Source: an uncultured bacterium
GTDB taxonomy: Bacteria; Myxococcota_A; Bradymonadia; UBA7976; VGTA01
Assembly (NCBI GenBank): GCA_943788935.1
Contig: CALSSE010000010.1
Coordinates: forward strand, 62,001 to 126,000
Length of the DNA stretch: 64,000 nt
Direction of reading: 5' to 3'
Each line of letters opens with the position of its first letter. Position 1 is the stretch's first letter. The position numbers and the translations under genes are program-made. Positions 8,513-17,913 of this stretch are shown here, in pieces. The notes under the pieces were generated by a model. That model was not told the DNA's origin, searched no databases, and saw only the letters and a program-made list of their open reading frames with translations.

Positions 8513-9811
8513 TCAAGGTCTACGGATACAGATACGTGGACACCCCTCATCACCAGTTTGCGGATCACAGTTATCGTCTGGATCACTTCGACAATCCATG
8601 CCAAAAGGACAGATGTTGTTGAGGTCTTCTGAATCACATCTCAACACAGAACACTCGCCTTGTCGTAAAATCGACATGCCAAATGCTTCTGCCTGACATA
8701 CGTTAGCGTATGTACGTCCATCACAACCACACACGGGCTCTGAGACTTGTGCACAGGTCGAGTCGCCTAGAGGAGTGCACGATCCACTATCATTTAGCCC
8801 ACAGAGTGATGTCTCTTCAAAACGGCAGTATGTATCATTGGGGCAAAATCCACGACGATTATCGTCATCTCCACAGTCGGCGCCAACTTGAGACTCGCGA
8901 AATCTGTCTGGATCACACCCTTCCCAAGATTCGTAGCAGCCAGCGTAGCAACCATCAACAATGAAATAGCCAATAGACCCCGCTTCGCATTGTGGAGGTA
9001 TATCAAGGCAAACGAGAGGTTGATCGTCAAGATTACAGTAAAAATCTTGATCATCACACACTCCATCTTGGTCAGTATCATTCTGACATCCGTCTACAAT
9101 GCACTCACCATCATACTGCACCGAAACTCCCGCTGTGAAAGCGAGGCAGTCATTGCTATACGTGACGCCGTCGCAACCGCACACTGGTGCTGCGAGTCTG
9201 ATACACTCTCTCTCGAGAGGTTCACAGATGCCGGGTAAGTTCATCGAGCCACATTGAGATTCCGCAGGATGATTACAAAAACTACCTTCTGGGCATTCTT
9301 CGGTGCCACGTACACCACAGAACTGTGGCGTCTCGGTCGGCTGACATTCATAACCAGACCTGCAATCTGATGTACATGCCCATTCGCCTTGATCACATGT
9401 ACATGTTGAGGGGAAGCATCCATCGACTGCGACACACTCCATGCCTGCATCGCAACCTGTATCAAGACAAATCAATGAAGGGTTTGGCGTGGCGCATTCT
9501 GAGTCAGCGCTGTCACCAGTTATTGGTGTTGGCGAGTCGCTAGAAGACCCACTTGTACCCGCTACAGGAGTGTCATTCAGGGATGATTGCGCATCGTCGC
9601 CTTGCATACCCTCTTCACCTGCAGAGGAGTTGATGACACCAACGCCCATCTCATCTCCTGAAGTCATGACATCTCTTTGCTCTCGATCTGAGCTCGGTAG
9701 CTGTTGATTGACCATGCAACCTGTCACAATCCAAAGGATAGAGAGCGCGAGAACATGAGCTTTACAATCAAAACTGAACGTTTTGATCTCATCATCAATA
9801 ATACTTAGCAT
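8513..9811 (-). CDS. Cys-rich lipoprotein with two Kazal-type domains
   Basis: 432 residues. The signal peptide ends in IVTGC (Cys32), giving a lipid-anchored exported protein; AGAAGG lies 8 bp before the ATG. After a Ser/Asp-rich linker it is packed with Cys pairs. Two Kazal-type protease-inhibitor modules are clear: APVCGCDGVTYSNDC at about 205-235 and EPVCGCDGRTYANVC at about 355-387. Each is preceded by a paired Cys stretch, and an Asp/Asn-rich segment DTDQDGVCDDQD lies between them, possibly binding calcium. Inhibition of serine proteases, either the cell's own (see 32564) or a prey's, is an inference. A two-copy layout of C..GTEECPEGSFC and related motifs suggests internal duplication. 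Confidence 0.8.
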   Translation of the reverse strand: MLSIIDDEIKTFSFDCKAHVLALSILWIVTGCMVNQQLPSSDREQRDVMTSGDEMGVGVINSSAGEEGMQGDDAQSSLNDTPVAGTSGSSSDSPTPITGDSADSECATPNPSLICLDTGCDAGMECVAVDGCFPSTCTCDQGEWACTSDCRSGYECQPTETPQFCGVRGTEECPEGSFCNHPAESQCGSMNLPGICEPLERECIRLAAPVCGCDGVTYSNDCLAFTAGVSVQYDGECIVDGCQNDTDQDGVCDDQDFYCNLDDQPLVCLDIPPQCEAGSIGYFIVDGCYAGCYESWEGCDPDRFRESQVGADCGDDDNRRGFCPNDTYCRFEETSLCGLNDSGSCTPLGDSTCAQVSEPVCGCDGRTYANVCQAEAFGMSILRQGECSVLRCDSEDLNNICPFGMDCRSDPDDNCDPQTGDEGCPRICIRRP

Positions 9812-10212
9812 GAGCGATACCTTCTTAATTAAACATAAATGTTGGGTGCATAAGGCACATTTATGGTTATCATCGTTGGTTATGTAATCACTGACTCTCC
9901 AAACTTTAACGACGATTCAAGCTCTTTGAAAGCATGAATAATGCCATACCTTGTAGATATATAAGTTAAGCACATGTACATCATGTTAGGTCATTTTGGG
10001 CTTCGAGTCAGGGTCTGATGAATTTAACACCTTAAGTACAGTGAACTGAAGTTAACGGCGTTAGTGCAGAAGTCAACGGACGAGTATAATGTAAGTGCTG
10101 AAGGGTGAGGACTGCTCACATTTTACCATCAACAAGTACCGTATAAAGAGCAGAAGGACGTTTTAATCTCACCATTAGGTCTGATTTGAAGAGCCCATAT
10201 TGATTCATGGGC
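9812..10212. other. 400-bp gap with a solo IS903-like end
   Basis: No gene is seen. At 10057 the sequence GGCGTTAGTGCAGAAG and the following 35 bp match the left end and leader of the IS903-like family, with mutations. Nothing of the transposase follows. The rest is unrecognised. Confidence 0.5.
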
Positions 10213-10515
10213 TCACTCAATCTCTTGGCCTAAAATCCATTGGACTAAGTACTCACTGAATCGATCGTTGAGCGCGGGCGAATGTCGACCTTGGTCAATC
10301 GTCCATAACCCAGTGACTGTACCTTGATCACATTGAGTCCATGCGAGACGCTTCGTCTCAGCGCCATCGATGGTAAAGTCTAGATCGAGATCGCTCTGTG
10401 TCACCGAGTCACCAACACAGCGGTTACGTTGAGTCCAACGCTGTACCGACTCTACCGCGCCAGAATAACCTGCATGGGCTTCGGCGGGGTTATCCATACA
10501 TCCAGCATTAAACAA
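10213..10515 (-). pseudogene. C-terminal remnant of a PHB-depolymerase/LpqC-type esterase
   Basis: 100 codons that match only the end of secreted alpha/beta-hydrolases of the LpqC/PHB depolymerase group: GAVESVQRWTQRNRC, then TQCDQGTVTGLWTIDQGRHSPALNDRF (His of the catalytic triad), then VQWILGQE. The nucleophile half is missing and there is no signal peptide; the frame opens directly at a dispersed repeat (10510-10534). An intact relative lies at 35470-36534. It is probably not a functional protein. Confidence 0.65.
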
Positions 10516-10633
10516 TGTAGCAGCCTACTTCTCAACACATCAACCCAACAGCTTCGAGCCTAAAACATCGCCAACTATTCACAAATCTATCCTATCCTAA
10601 ACAATGTAAACAATGTAGCAGCCTACTTCTCAA
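10510..10633. repeat. two copies of a 25-bp dispersed repeat
   Basis: AACAATGTAGCAGCCTACTT followed by CTCAA occurs at 10510-10534 and 10608-10633. A third, nearly identical copy is at 11628-11652. Shorter AACAATGTA pieces are scattered between them, and neighbouring words (ATCGCCA, CTATCCTAT) recur with them. The surrounding 250 bp hold no gene. Confidence 0.8.
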
Positions 10634-10768
10634 ACAATGTAATGCGACTTTGTAATGCGACCTTGTAAACCTTGTAAATACTGTATCTGAAGACTATTGC
10701 ACTAACGAAGACGACTAGCTCGATTCACACCCTAAGGGATTCGACGCACCTAAGACTTTTATTGACTC

Positions 10769-11470
10769 TTATTCAACCAGCGCTGGCTCAGCGACATTAA
10801 CATTGTCTTCAATGTGTTTTGTCTCTGCACTGCTTGAGTTCCAAAAAAGCCATGCACCAATGGCAAGACCTAAAACGACGATGACATAGGGAATATACTC
10901 TATTTTATCTCGTTTATAATACGCTTTATTATCGACCAGTAACCGATCACGATGTTCAATCGCATCATCCTTATCTCGGATCATCCACGCGACCCCTGTG
11001 CTTGTCGGGTCTTGAAAAAGTTCAAGTGAACTTTGTTCGATTGTACGATTGAAGCGATCATATAGTTTTTGTGACTGAGAGCTTTCCACAGGAGATGCCT
11101 CTGCCAGGCCATCTTTAAGCTCATTGGTCTTATTGGTAGCAGGTACTTGGTCTGCCGGTACTTGGTCTGATGCTTGTTCTAAAGACGTTATTACGGATTG
11201 ATCATCAGGCTGTCTGTCCAATGACTCTTTTGGGCGAGGTGAAACCGTAGAATTTTGAACAGGTTGAGTCACATTTTCATCGTCAATAACTTGTTGAGTT
11301 AATGACTGTGATGACTCACTATCAGATTTGTCCTCATGTAATGCCTGAGAATCTTTTTCACCTTGAATACTTGCTCTTATGGACTCTGCTTCGGGTAGGT
11401 CAGCCAATGACTGTTTGACCTCGCTGGAGCTTGAGGTGAAAGCGATTGTTTTAAAGAGATCATCGCTCAT
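10769..11470 (-). CDS. hypothetical protein with one C-terminal membrane segment
   Basis: 233 residues, not recognised. The first 150 residues are hydrophilic and rich in Ser, Gln, Asp and Glu, with a short duplication DQVPADQVPA. A more ordered part follows (RFNRTIEQSSLELFQDPTSTGVAWMIRDKDDAIEHRDRLL). A single membrane helix (YIPYVIVVLGLAIGAWLFW, about 195-213) and a short acidic tail complete it. There is no signal peptide, so a cytoplasmic N-terminus anchored by a near-C-terminal helix is the simplest reading. The stop is near 10769; the start at 11470 is followed upstream by a purine-poor region, so the exact start is uncertain. Confidence 0.6.
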   Translation of the reverse strand: MSDDLFKTIAFTSSSSEVKQSLADLPEAESIRASIQGEKDSQALHEDKSDSESSQSLTQQVIDDENVTQPVQNSTVSPRPKESLDRQPDDQSVITSLEQASDQVPADQVPATNKTNELKDGLAEASPVESSQSQKLYDRFNRTIEQSSLELFQDPTSTGVAWMIRDKDDAIEHRDRLLVDNKAYYKRDKIEYIPYVIVVLGLAIGAWLFWNSSSAETKHIEDNVNVAEPALVE

Positions 11471-11627
11471 AGCGTGTATATCCTCACATTAATTTATTTT
11501 ATTCGAGTTAGAGCTCAATATACTTTTTTTGCGGTTCGCACACTAATGAGACATGACTGTAAAGTGAAAACCTTGAAGAAAATAGCAAGGTATCAACTCT
11601 ATGTACAGATCATATCCTATACGAGCA

Positions 11628-11652
11628 AACAATGTAGCAGCCTATTTCTCAA
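11628..11652. repeat. third copy of the 25-bp dispersed repeat
   Basis: AACAATGTAGCAGCCTATTT then CTCAA, one base different from the copies at 10510 and 10608, again next to CATATCCTAT and ATCGCCA words. Confidence 0.75.
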
Positions 11653-11714
11653 GATATCGCCAGCTGTTGGGCAAATAATATGCTTTGCTGAAGGTTACTC
11701 AGTGTTCAGATGAC

Positions 11715-13778
11715 TCAGTCTAAAGTACATTCAACAGCAATCATCATACCAAATAGATCATGTCTTGAGTCACGCTCTTCTTCGGAGAGTAACTCTTCAT
11801 CTTCGCTGCCCATACACATCCCCTCAGCGATCACTACATCTTCACTCATATTGGGACTTGATAGCATCAAAACACCAGATGATACACGCATCTCCATATC
11901 ATCATCTTGACTCACGAGGTCGATTGTAGGTGCTTCACTTCCATCAAAACGAATCCCCAAGACATCATTAGCGAGTACGTCGGGGAGATCATCTTCTTCG
12001 TCTACAAAAGCGTCCCAAACATGTTCTATGTTAAGGGCAATGTGTAGGTTTAGTAGGGGAGTGACCTGAACTTTTAGACCTCCACCATCGCTACCAGTGA
12101 GACGAAGATTGATTTGGCGATCATGGTCAGCATTTAAATCAACTCCTATGATTTGATCATCTTCAACGCTTACTGACATGGTTTCATCACCTAGTGAAGC
12201 ACCTTCCACCTCTAGAATATCATCTTTAAAGTCAAAGCGAAGATGACCGGTAATGGCCTTTAAAAACACCTGAAGTTGACCAGAGACAACCGGTGGTTCT
12301 TCTGCGGGTTCTACAATCTCTTCACACCATGAGCGATGGTCACATACCGCATTGTACTCTTCTGTGTAGCATTGAGATGAACGACAGACGCGATCTTCCG
12401 TTCCACAGATTTCTTCTGGTACAGCATCCATACACGCTGTAAATGCTTCGGAAACGATTCTTACCTCACCATCTACTTGTTCTGCACAGCTTGTTCGACA
12501 AGCCGCTATATCTTCTGAATTATAGCAGCTAGATATGCAATCGTCTCGATAGCGTCTACAAGCTTCAGCACTTTCAGAGTTATCATAACATTCTGTTCTT
12601 CTCTCTTCCTCATCATCGTGCAAGAGATTGACCATTTCTTGCCAAGGGAAAGCGAGTTCAATGGTGTCAATGTCTAGGGAACCTTCAATGACTTCATTGG
12701 GACCATTCAGACTCAGTTCTCCTGGGTTTATTGAGGCTGCATAGCTGAAAGCGAGTGACTCTGACTCTTCAGATTGAATCATCACATCTTCAAGGACTGC
12801 AAATCGAAGCGCAAAATGGTCCTCTTCTATTCTTCTTGCTTCAGCGGCAATTAAACCATCCATGGTGTCGGGTAGTTCCAAATCTTCTTCGTCGACAAAT
12901 AGTCTAATTGCCGATTTCACAAAGGGAAGGGGAATAAAACCAGCAATCAAGTCATCGTGAATTTGTACCTGAAGCTCTGAGGCAGGCATCTCACCGACCC
13001 TCATGGATAAGTTGAGTTTTCTCTCTCCAATGGCACTGGCTTCAATGGTGATAGGGTTATCATTTATACGACGTAAACAATCAGTATACTCTCGGAGACG
13101 ATCATCTTCATCTTCATCTTCATCTTCATCTTCATCTTCAGTGCATATTCTTTCTGCAGCTGGAGTGTAAGTGATCAGGTCTCCGGTTTCATTAAGACTC
13201 GCTTCAGCTTCATTCAACATATCTTCGGTTAAGATCTCGATGAGAGTGTCTCGAACTTCGGAAAGATCAACTTCGAGATCATCTCCTTCTTCCTCTTCCT
13301 CTTCCTCGTTGCCGTCGTCATTGTCGTCGTCGTCGTCGCCTGACAGGAGGTCAATGACATTCTCTATGATGGTAGAGTCTTCAATCATCTTGAGAGCTGA
13401 TTCTATTTCATCAATGTGTTGGGTGAGGTTATCTCGGAGTCCATTGACAACCATGTCATGGGTAATCGCTACTCGTTCTCCATCTGGTGTACCAATCGGT
13501 ATAGTCATTGACTCACCCGCCTCCGACTCACCCGCCTCTGACTCACCCGCCTCTGACTCACCCGCCTCCGACTCACCCGCCTCTGACTCACCCGCCTCTG
13601 ACTCACCCGCCTCTGACTCACCCGCCTCTGACTCACCCGCCTCTGACTCACCCGCCTCTGACTCACCCGCCTCTGACTCACCCGCAGTGATAGGGTCATC
13701 TGATAATGAATCATCCTCTGAACAGGCTCCAAAGATGAGAATACTAGCCAAGAAACAGTGTAAATATCTGTGTGACAT
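11715..13778 (-). CDS. acidic lipoprotein with a (GESEA)12 array
   Basis: 687 residues with a lipoprotein signal peptide ending IFGAC (Cys19). Directly after it come 12 perfect GESEA pentapeptides, an extended negatively charged stalk that would lift the rest from the membrane. The body is very acidic, with DDDDD and EDEDEDED runs. It contains beta-rich, hydrophobic-patterned repeats (LQVQIHDDLIAGFIPLPFVKSAIRLFVDEEDL; LKVQVTPLLNLHIALNIEHVWDAFVDEEDDL) that look like two copies of one domain. Between them is a Cys-rich insert at about 395-490 (CRRYRDDCISSC, CRTSCAEQ, CRSSQC). No known domain is recognised with confidence. The acidic residues suggest calcium binding (inference). Confidence 0.75.
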   Translation of the reverse strand: MSHRYLHCFLASILIFGACSEDDSLSDDPITAGESEAGESEAGESEAGESEAGESEAGESEAGESEAGESEAGESEAGESEAGESEAGESMTIPIGTPDGERVAITHDMVVNGLRDNLTQHIDEIESALKMIEDSTIIENVIDLLSGDDDDDNDDGNEEEEEEEGDDLEVDLSEVRDTLIEILTEDMLNEAEASLNETGDLITYTPAAERICTEDEDEDEDEDEDDRLREYTDCLRRINDNPITIEASAIGERKLNLSMRVGEMPASELQVQIHDDLIAGFIPLPFVKSAIRLFVDEEDLELPDTMDGLIAAEARRIEEDHFALRFAVLEDVMIQSEESESLAFSYAASINPGELSLNGPNEVIEGSLDIDTIELAFPWQEMVNLLHDDEEERRTECYDNSESAEACRRYRDDCISSCYNSEDIAACRTSCAEQVDGEVRIVSEAFTACMDAVPEEICGTEDRVCRSSQCYTEEYNAVCDHRSWCEEIVEPAEEPPVVSGQLQVFLKAITGHLRFDFKDDILEVEGASLGDETMSVSVEDDQIIGVDLNADHDRQINLRLTGSDGGGLKVQVTPLLNLHIALNIEHVWDAFVDEEDDLPDVLANDVLGIRFDGSEAPTIDLVSQDDDMEMRVSSGVLMLSSPNMSEDVVIAEGMCMGSEDEELLSEEERDSRHDLFGMMIAVECTLD
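13510..13689 (-). repeat. 12 x 15-bp coding minisatellite (GESEA)
   Basis: Twelve 15-bp units (plus strand GACTCACCCGCCTCT) in phase with the lipoprotein frame; the units differ only at a silent third-position T/C. Copy-number change would alter stalk length without a frameshift. Confidence 0.95.
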
Positions 13779-14092
13779 ACTCTGTGCTCCGTGTTTAATT
13801 ATTGATTAGAGTGATTAATGGTTAAAAGTCTTACGACAGAAGTTAAATCTTTCTTAAATATTACAGACGATAATTTTAAGTAAGATATGTGTCTAGTGAG
13901 TTATTCATGGCGAATATCGCAGTTTTTTTGCAGTTGCCTGCCTTGATGGTAAAGTGAAGAGGGGGATCGATCATCCTGTAAAGATTGATGAAATTTATCT
14001 TAGCTTAAATGATTGCATCTGCCCCGGGGGGGATGTTAATTTGACCAGAGTTGTTCATATGATCGTTTGCGGCTTCATATATACGACTTTGG

Positions 14093-14493
14093 TTAAATGG
14101 TTCTTTGCGTACTATTTATGCGAGATAGAGTGTTTTGGTTTTGGGCATTTAGCTCAAAATTAATCAGCCGGCAGATGGACTGTAAACAGCCCTTAGTTTG
14201 TCTAAGTGGTTCCTTAAACAGAAGTCGTACAGTAAGAGCTGTTTCAATGGCTAGATTTGAGTATAATTTAGCTCTATCCATCCTCTAATCTAGGTCGCTA
14301 TTCCAAGATTAAATGACGTCTTCGGAAAGCCATAAAGTGAGATCACCACGATTGATTAAAGATCGCTCATATGACCACCAATACTGTATTTTTATTTCTT
14401 TCGGTACTTTGGATGTGTGTTCCGTTGATGTAGCTGAGTCATATTTTTATTCCTCAGCGCTCATCTCATATTATTCGATAGACTTATGCACCA
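14093..14493 (-). mobile_element. IS903-like relic, transposase N-terminal part
   Basis: The right end is CTTATGCACCA at 14483-14493. The minus-strand start at 14442 reads MTQLHQRNTHPKYRKK, then frames break. Further in, NLAIETALTVRLLFKEPLRQTKGCLQSICRLINFEL matches the second helical region of IS903-group transposases. The catalytic domain is missing. The region 13779-14092 to its left holds nothing else recognised. Confidence 0.7.
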
Positions 14494-14605
14494 GAACCAC
14501 TCCAAACTCTTAGTTTTTATTGGTATTTTTACATCTGCCCCTTATCGTTTATGCCTCACATGGTCTACTATGACGCAAAGTTACTCTCAAAAGGAGTTAG
14601 GTGTA

Positions 14606-15430
14606 GTGCTGTTTAAAAATATGATCTGGATCTTTATTTATTTATTCATGTGTTGTCCTGTCGCAGCCCAAGAGCGAGCACTTGTTGATGCTGGTGAGCC
14701 CTTTGGTATGCTGACCTTGGTGGATGAGGTCATTATCGGTGACAATGAAGAGGCTCATGAATTCGTAGAAAGTGAGCCTGGCGTCAGTGAACTTCAGGAC
14801 ATTCTTGGGGTCCCAACTCGAGTCTTGCCTAATGTCGGCGGTGCACGCTTTGTAGGCTATCGACTGGGTGCAGGCCAAGGCTTAGTCGCCGGTCAAGCCT
14901 ACGTTCTGAGCGTTGACTATCCTGAAGACGCATCTCGCACAGTTTTCGTGGTTAATCGGGGCGGTGAATATGCTCGTGGGTTTAGCACAGGCGCCGCGGT
15001 GGGTGATGCCATGCAGAATTACACCTATAATAATCCTGAGTCGATTCAGTACCCCTTAGCGGGTGAACATCGATCTTGGAAGACGTTATTCTTCCTCCAT
15101 GAGCATTTCAATGGCCAGTTCCAACAAAACGGACCGACTGCGCGCTCCGAGACGCCCGATGACGGATTTATGGTCTATATAGCTCAGCAGGGCACTTGGC
15201 CACAGGATCAGGCGCAGCAGAGGCAGGCTCCTCTATCTCATGGGGCAGCGGTATCTCGAATTAGACTCTTCGCTGTTCCTGATGTTGACAACCTCACGGC
15301 GACGATCAATTATCCACCGGAAGGTCTGCCTCGCCGACATTTGTTCTGGCGAGAGGAGATGTCTGACGGCGCAGTCTCTGTATCTGGCGATAACCAAGCA
15401 GCTGTCACCAATGAAATCGATTGGTTATAA
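14606..15430 (+). CDS. N-terminal part of a frameshifted secreted protein
   Basis: Amino-terminal third of a large exported protein whose remainder continues in another frame at 15411-17228. The GTG at 14606 is chosen because AAGGAG lies about 10 bp upstream and it opens a clean signal peptide (LFKNMIWIFIYLFMCCPVAAQ). An ATG at 14486 would start inside the IS relic. The mature part begins ERALVDAGEPFG and looks like a beta-sandwich (YVLSVDYPEDASRTVFVVNRGGEYARGF; HRSWKTLFFLHEHFNGQ; GFMVYIAQQG), as in carbohydrate-binding front domains of glycosidases. Translation stops at 15430 right after NEIDWL, while the homologous-looking continuation YKAKLMKFLGMN is found one base out of phase. One base appears lost near 15425-15430. 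Confidence 0.7.
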   Translation: MLFKNMIWIFIYLFMCCPVAAQERALVDAGEPFGMLTLVDEVIIGDNEEAHEFVESEPGVSELQDILGVPTRVLPNVGGARFVGYRLGAGQGLVAGQAYVLSVDYPEDASRTVFVVNRGGEYARGFSTGAAVGDAMQNYTYNNPESIQYPLAGEHRSWKTLFFLHEHFNGQFQQNGPTARSETPDDGFMVYIAQQGTWPQDQAQQRQAPLSHGAAVSRIRLFAVPDVDNLTATINYPPEGLPRRHLFWREEMSDGAVSVSGDNQAAVTNEIDWL

Positions 15431-17228
15431 AGCCAAGTTAATGAAGTTTTTAGGCATGAATACCTACGCCAAAGATCTGCTCGAATTTGGCGCTAATCAA
15501 GGTTGGGACAGTGAGATCTATGGTGGCAACGACTGGGTGCATCAAAGTCGGAATCCACAACGATGGTCCAACATGCTCGAGATGATCGGTCGCTATGATT
15601 TCTATGTACTGCCGATGTATGAATATTGCGGAAGTAAAGGCGACCGAGGCCTTGGATACCAGATCCGCGCGCGCCCGCTGAGACGTGACCCGTACGCGGG
15701 CGGGTTACAAGGCGATAACACACCTTGTGATGGCTATACCCACATCTGGTGGGCTGAGCGATGTAATGTCGATGCAGCTGACCCAGATACGCTCGAAGAC
15801 CTACGAAAGATATTGGACGCGACGATTGTACGTCACAAAGATCGTGTTCCCTTCCTCGGCGCATGGATGCGAGTGAGGCCTAGCTCCATTCCTGTAAGTT
15901 TCTCAGATTTCTCCCTGGAGATGTTCACCAATGAAATAACGCCACAGTCCATGCCTGTGACTCGACGTATGCTCATCGATGACTCTGCATTATATGACCG
16001 ATATATCGAATGGTGGCTCGGAAAACGAAGAGCTCTTCTATGGGGCGCTCGAGACTTTCTCCGTGAGTCCCTAGGTGATGAGGCGCTGCTTTTATTCACG
16101 GCCTATTCCGAAGAGCCAGGACCAGGCGTGCCCGATGGAGTAGTCACCGATGATCTAGCGACATGGAGTGAGCTTGGGAGATCAGCAAGAGTTTGGGATG
16201 AGGTTGGTCAAAATGGAGGCTACCTTGACGCAGCGCTAGCTCCGAACTTCAATTGGGCAGATTACACTTGTAATGATCCAGAGAAGCAGCTCTACGAGTG
16301 GGAGCACTCAAGTCCTAGACCCGATCCCGCCAATGCGAGGGACATGGACGGCTTTCTGTTCACCTATCCCTTCAGCAGACTCTACACTACGAGCGAGCCT
16401 GCTGGCTTCGACGCATTTCGGGGCCCTGCTGGAGTCGCGATGCTGCGTCATTATAGCTTGAATGAAAACACCATGAGCGTAGCTAGGGAGGGAGCGAATC
16501 CTGAGTCACTTTTGGGCTATTTTGCCCATGACTTGGATCGAGCAGGCCCTTATTCAATGCTAGCCGAAGCTCGAGCCTTGGCTTATGGAGATCCACGATA
16601 CATTGGATATCTAGCGAGCAATCGCTATAATCGTGGATTTCCTGAATATGTCCGAGCGTTCAATTCTGCATTCTTGTCTTTACCAGCAGTACCAAGCATG
16701 CTTTGGTCGGATGCCTCGTCGGCAACTGAAGTTGTCGTTCGCGCATACTCCACCGACTCTCATGGCACCTATCTCGCAGTTGTGAACACCGGTTTAAACT
16801 CGGTCGATGAGGTCACGATCACCGTGCCGAATAACAGTCGAGTCACCGATGCGGTGACAGGCAGTGAGCTTTTGGCCATGGGATCCTCTCTCAACCTCAA
16901 CCTATATCCCGGTGAAGTTCGGGCCTTAGTCGTCAAAAACGCAGAAGCACCGCTGTTGGCTGATGGTGGTATGACCTCTGCGGATGATGGGAGCATGGTG
17001 ACTGGAGCAGATGGTGGTATGACGCCTGTGGATGTGAATGATCTTATGATGAATCGTGACGATGACACCCCCGATGTTGTTAATTCTATGACAGATTTTG
17101 ATCGCATGAGCAGTGGTGACGGTGACAGTGGTTGTCAAACTAGTAATGATCGCTCACCTATCGTCGCGCTCTTCTGCTTGGTGATCTTTATCGTACTATG
17201 TCGTCGAATCATGAATGTACCTTGTTGA
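15411..17228 (+). CDS. C-terminal part of the frameshifted secreted glycosidase-like protein, MYXO-CTERM-like tail
   Basis: Continuation of the preceding frame. The first residues to about 15430 are out of phase; real sequence begins YKAKLMKFLGMNTYAKDLLEFGANQGWD. The body resembles a TIM-barrel glycoside hydrolase: strand-loop pairs such as YDFYVLPMYEYC and VPFLGAWMRVRPSSIP, many Trp/Tyr (WWAERCN, YIEWWLGKRR) and an acid in LLFTAYSEEPG. A C-terminal beta domain (YLAVVNTGLNSVDEVTITVPNNSRV...GEVRALVV) follows, as in alpha-amylase-like enzymes. The end is Asp-rich, then GC, a membrane helix (PIVALFCLVIFIVL) and CRR, a sorting tail of MYXO-CTERM type. Substrate and GH family are unknown. Without the N-terminal signal in the same frame this piece would not be exported, so the gene is probably broken unless the frameshift is a sequence error. 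Confidence 0.7.
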   Translation: MKSIGYKAKLMKFLGMNTYAKDLLEFGANQGWDSEIYGGNDWVHQSRNPQRWSNMLEMIGRYDFYVLPMYEYCGSKGDRGLGYQIRARPLRRDPYAGGLQGDNTPCDGYTHIWWAERCNVDAADPDTLEDLRKILDATIVRHKDRVPFLGAWMRVRPSSIPVSFSDFSLEMFTNEITPQSMPVTRRMLIDDSALYDRYIEWWLGKRRALLWGARDFLRESLGDEALLLFTAYSEEPGPGVPDGVVTDDLATWSELGRSARVWDEVGQNGGYLDAALAPNFNWADYTCNDPEKQLYEWEHSSPRPDPANARDMDGFLFTYPFSRLYTTSEPAGFDAFRGPAGVAMLRHYSLNENTMSVAREGANPESLLGYFAHDLDRAGPYSMLAEARALAYGDPRYIGYLASNRYNRGFPEYVRAFNSAFLSLPAVPSMLWSDASSATEVVVRAYSTDSHGTYLAVVNTGLNSVDEVTITVPNNSRVTDAVTGSELLAMGSSLNLNLYPGEVRALVVKNAEAPLLADGGMTSADDGSMVTGADGGMTPVDVNDLMMNRDDDTPDVVNSMTDFDRMSSGDGDSGCQTSNDRSPIVALFCLVIFIVLCRRIMNVPC

Positions 17229-17505
17229 ATACGCAACCAAGATAAGAGCTAGAGTGATCTTGAGAGATGACTTGGATATTCAATAGAGGTTCAAGCGGTG
17301 CGTCAAGTAGACCTAAGTTGGACTAATGGCTCATAGAGAAGATATAAGAACCTGTTGTCTCTACGACAAAGAGAACATCACTCACGAGCTACATCGAAGG
17401 CGGTCTCTTTAATTGCTTCATTTTGTGGCCTTGGTGCAATTGTCTTCAGATGAAGGGGGAGCAATAGTCGTTGAATGAAGTATGATGTGGGTTGAAGGCA
17501 TACTT

Positions 17506-17913
17506 ATGACTCAACTACATCAGCGATACCGTCACCCAAGAGAGTACAAAGTAACCAACTGGAGTTCATACGATCGATCTTTATTTAACCGCAGAGACAT
17601 CACTTTATGGCTCTCTGAGGAGGTAGCTCAATCATAGAATGATTGTCCAGAACAGGCTTTTGGACGACCAAAAACCTACTCAGATCTAGCCATTGAAACC
17701 GTACTGTCGTTGCGGTTGATCTTCAAGCTACCCCTTTGTCAAACTGAAGGTCTATTGAGGTCTTTATTTAAGCTGATTAACTTAGGTCTATCGGTGCCTG
17801 ATCACACGACTTTATCTCGCCGAAATCACACACTCAATGGCTCCAATGATGTAAATCGTACCGTAACCTCCTGGCAACCAAACGCTTGGTCTGAACCGGT
17901 GCCACCTGCATGA
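17506..17913 (+). pseudogene. IS903-like transposase N-terminal relic with an amber codon
   Basis: Starts MTQLHQRYRHPREYKVTNWSS and reads on to RDITLWLSEEVAQS, then an in-frame TAG. It continues in the same frame with FGRPKTYSDLAIETVLSLRL, PLCQTEGLLRSLFKLINLGL and SVPDHTTLSRRN, matching the first third of IS903-group transposases in order. After about residue 105 the similarity ends. The upstream 40 bp match the family leader, but the IR itself is degraded. The preceding stretch 17229-17505 contains nothing else recognised. Confidence 0.8.

Noticed and set aside
13171-13809. 212-codon plus-strand frame over the GESEA array
   Set aside because: SDSPA repeats are the antisense of the GESEA array; no start signal and no domain.
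13954-14163. 69-codon plus-strand ORF
   Set aside because: No ribosome site, odd composition, and it overlaps the antisense of the IS903-like relic.
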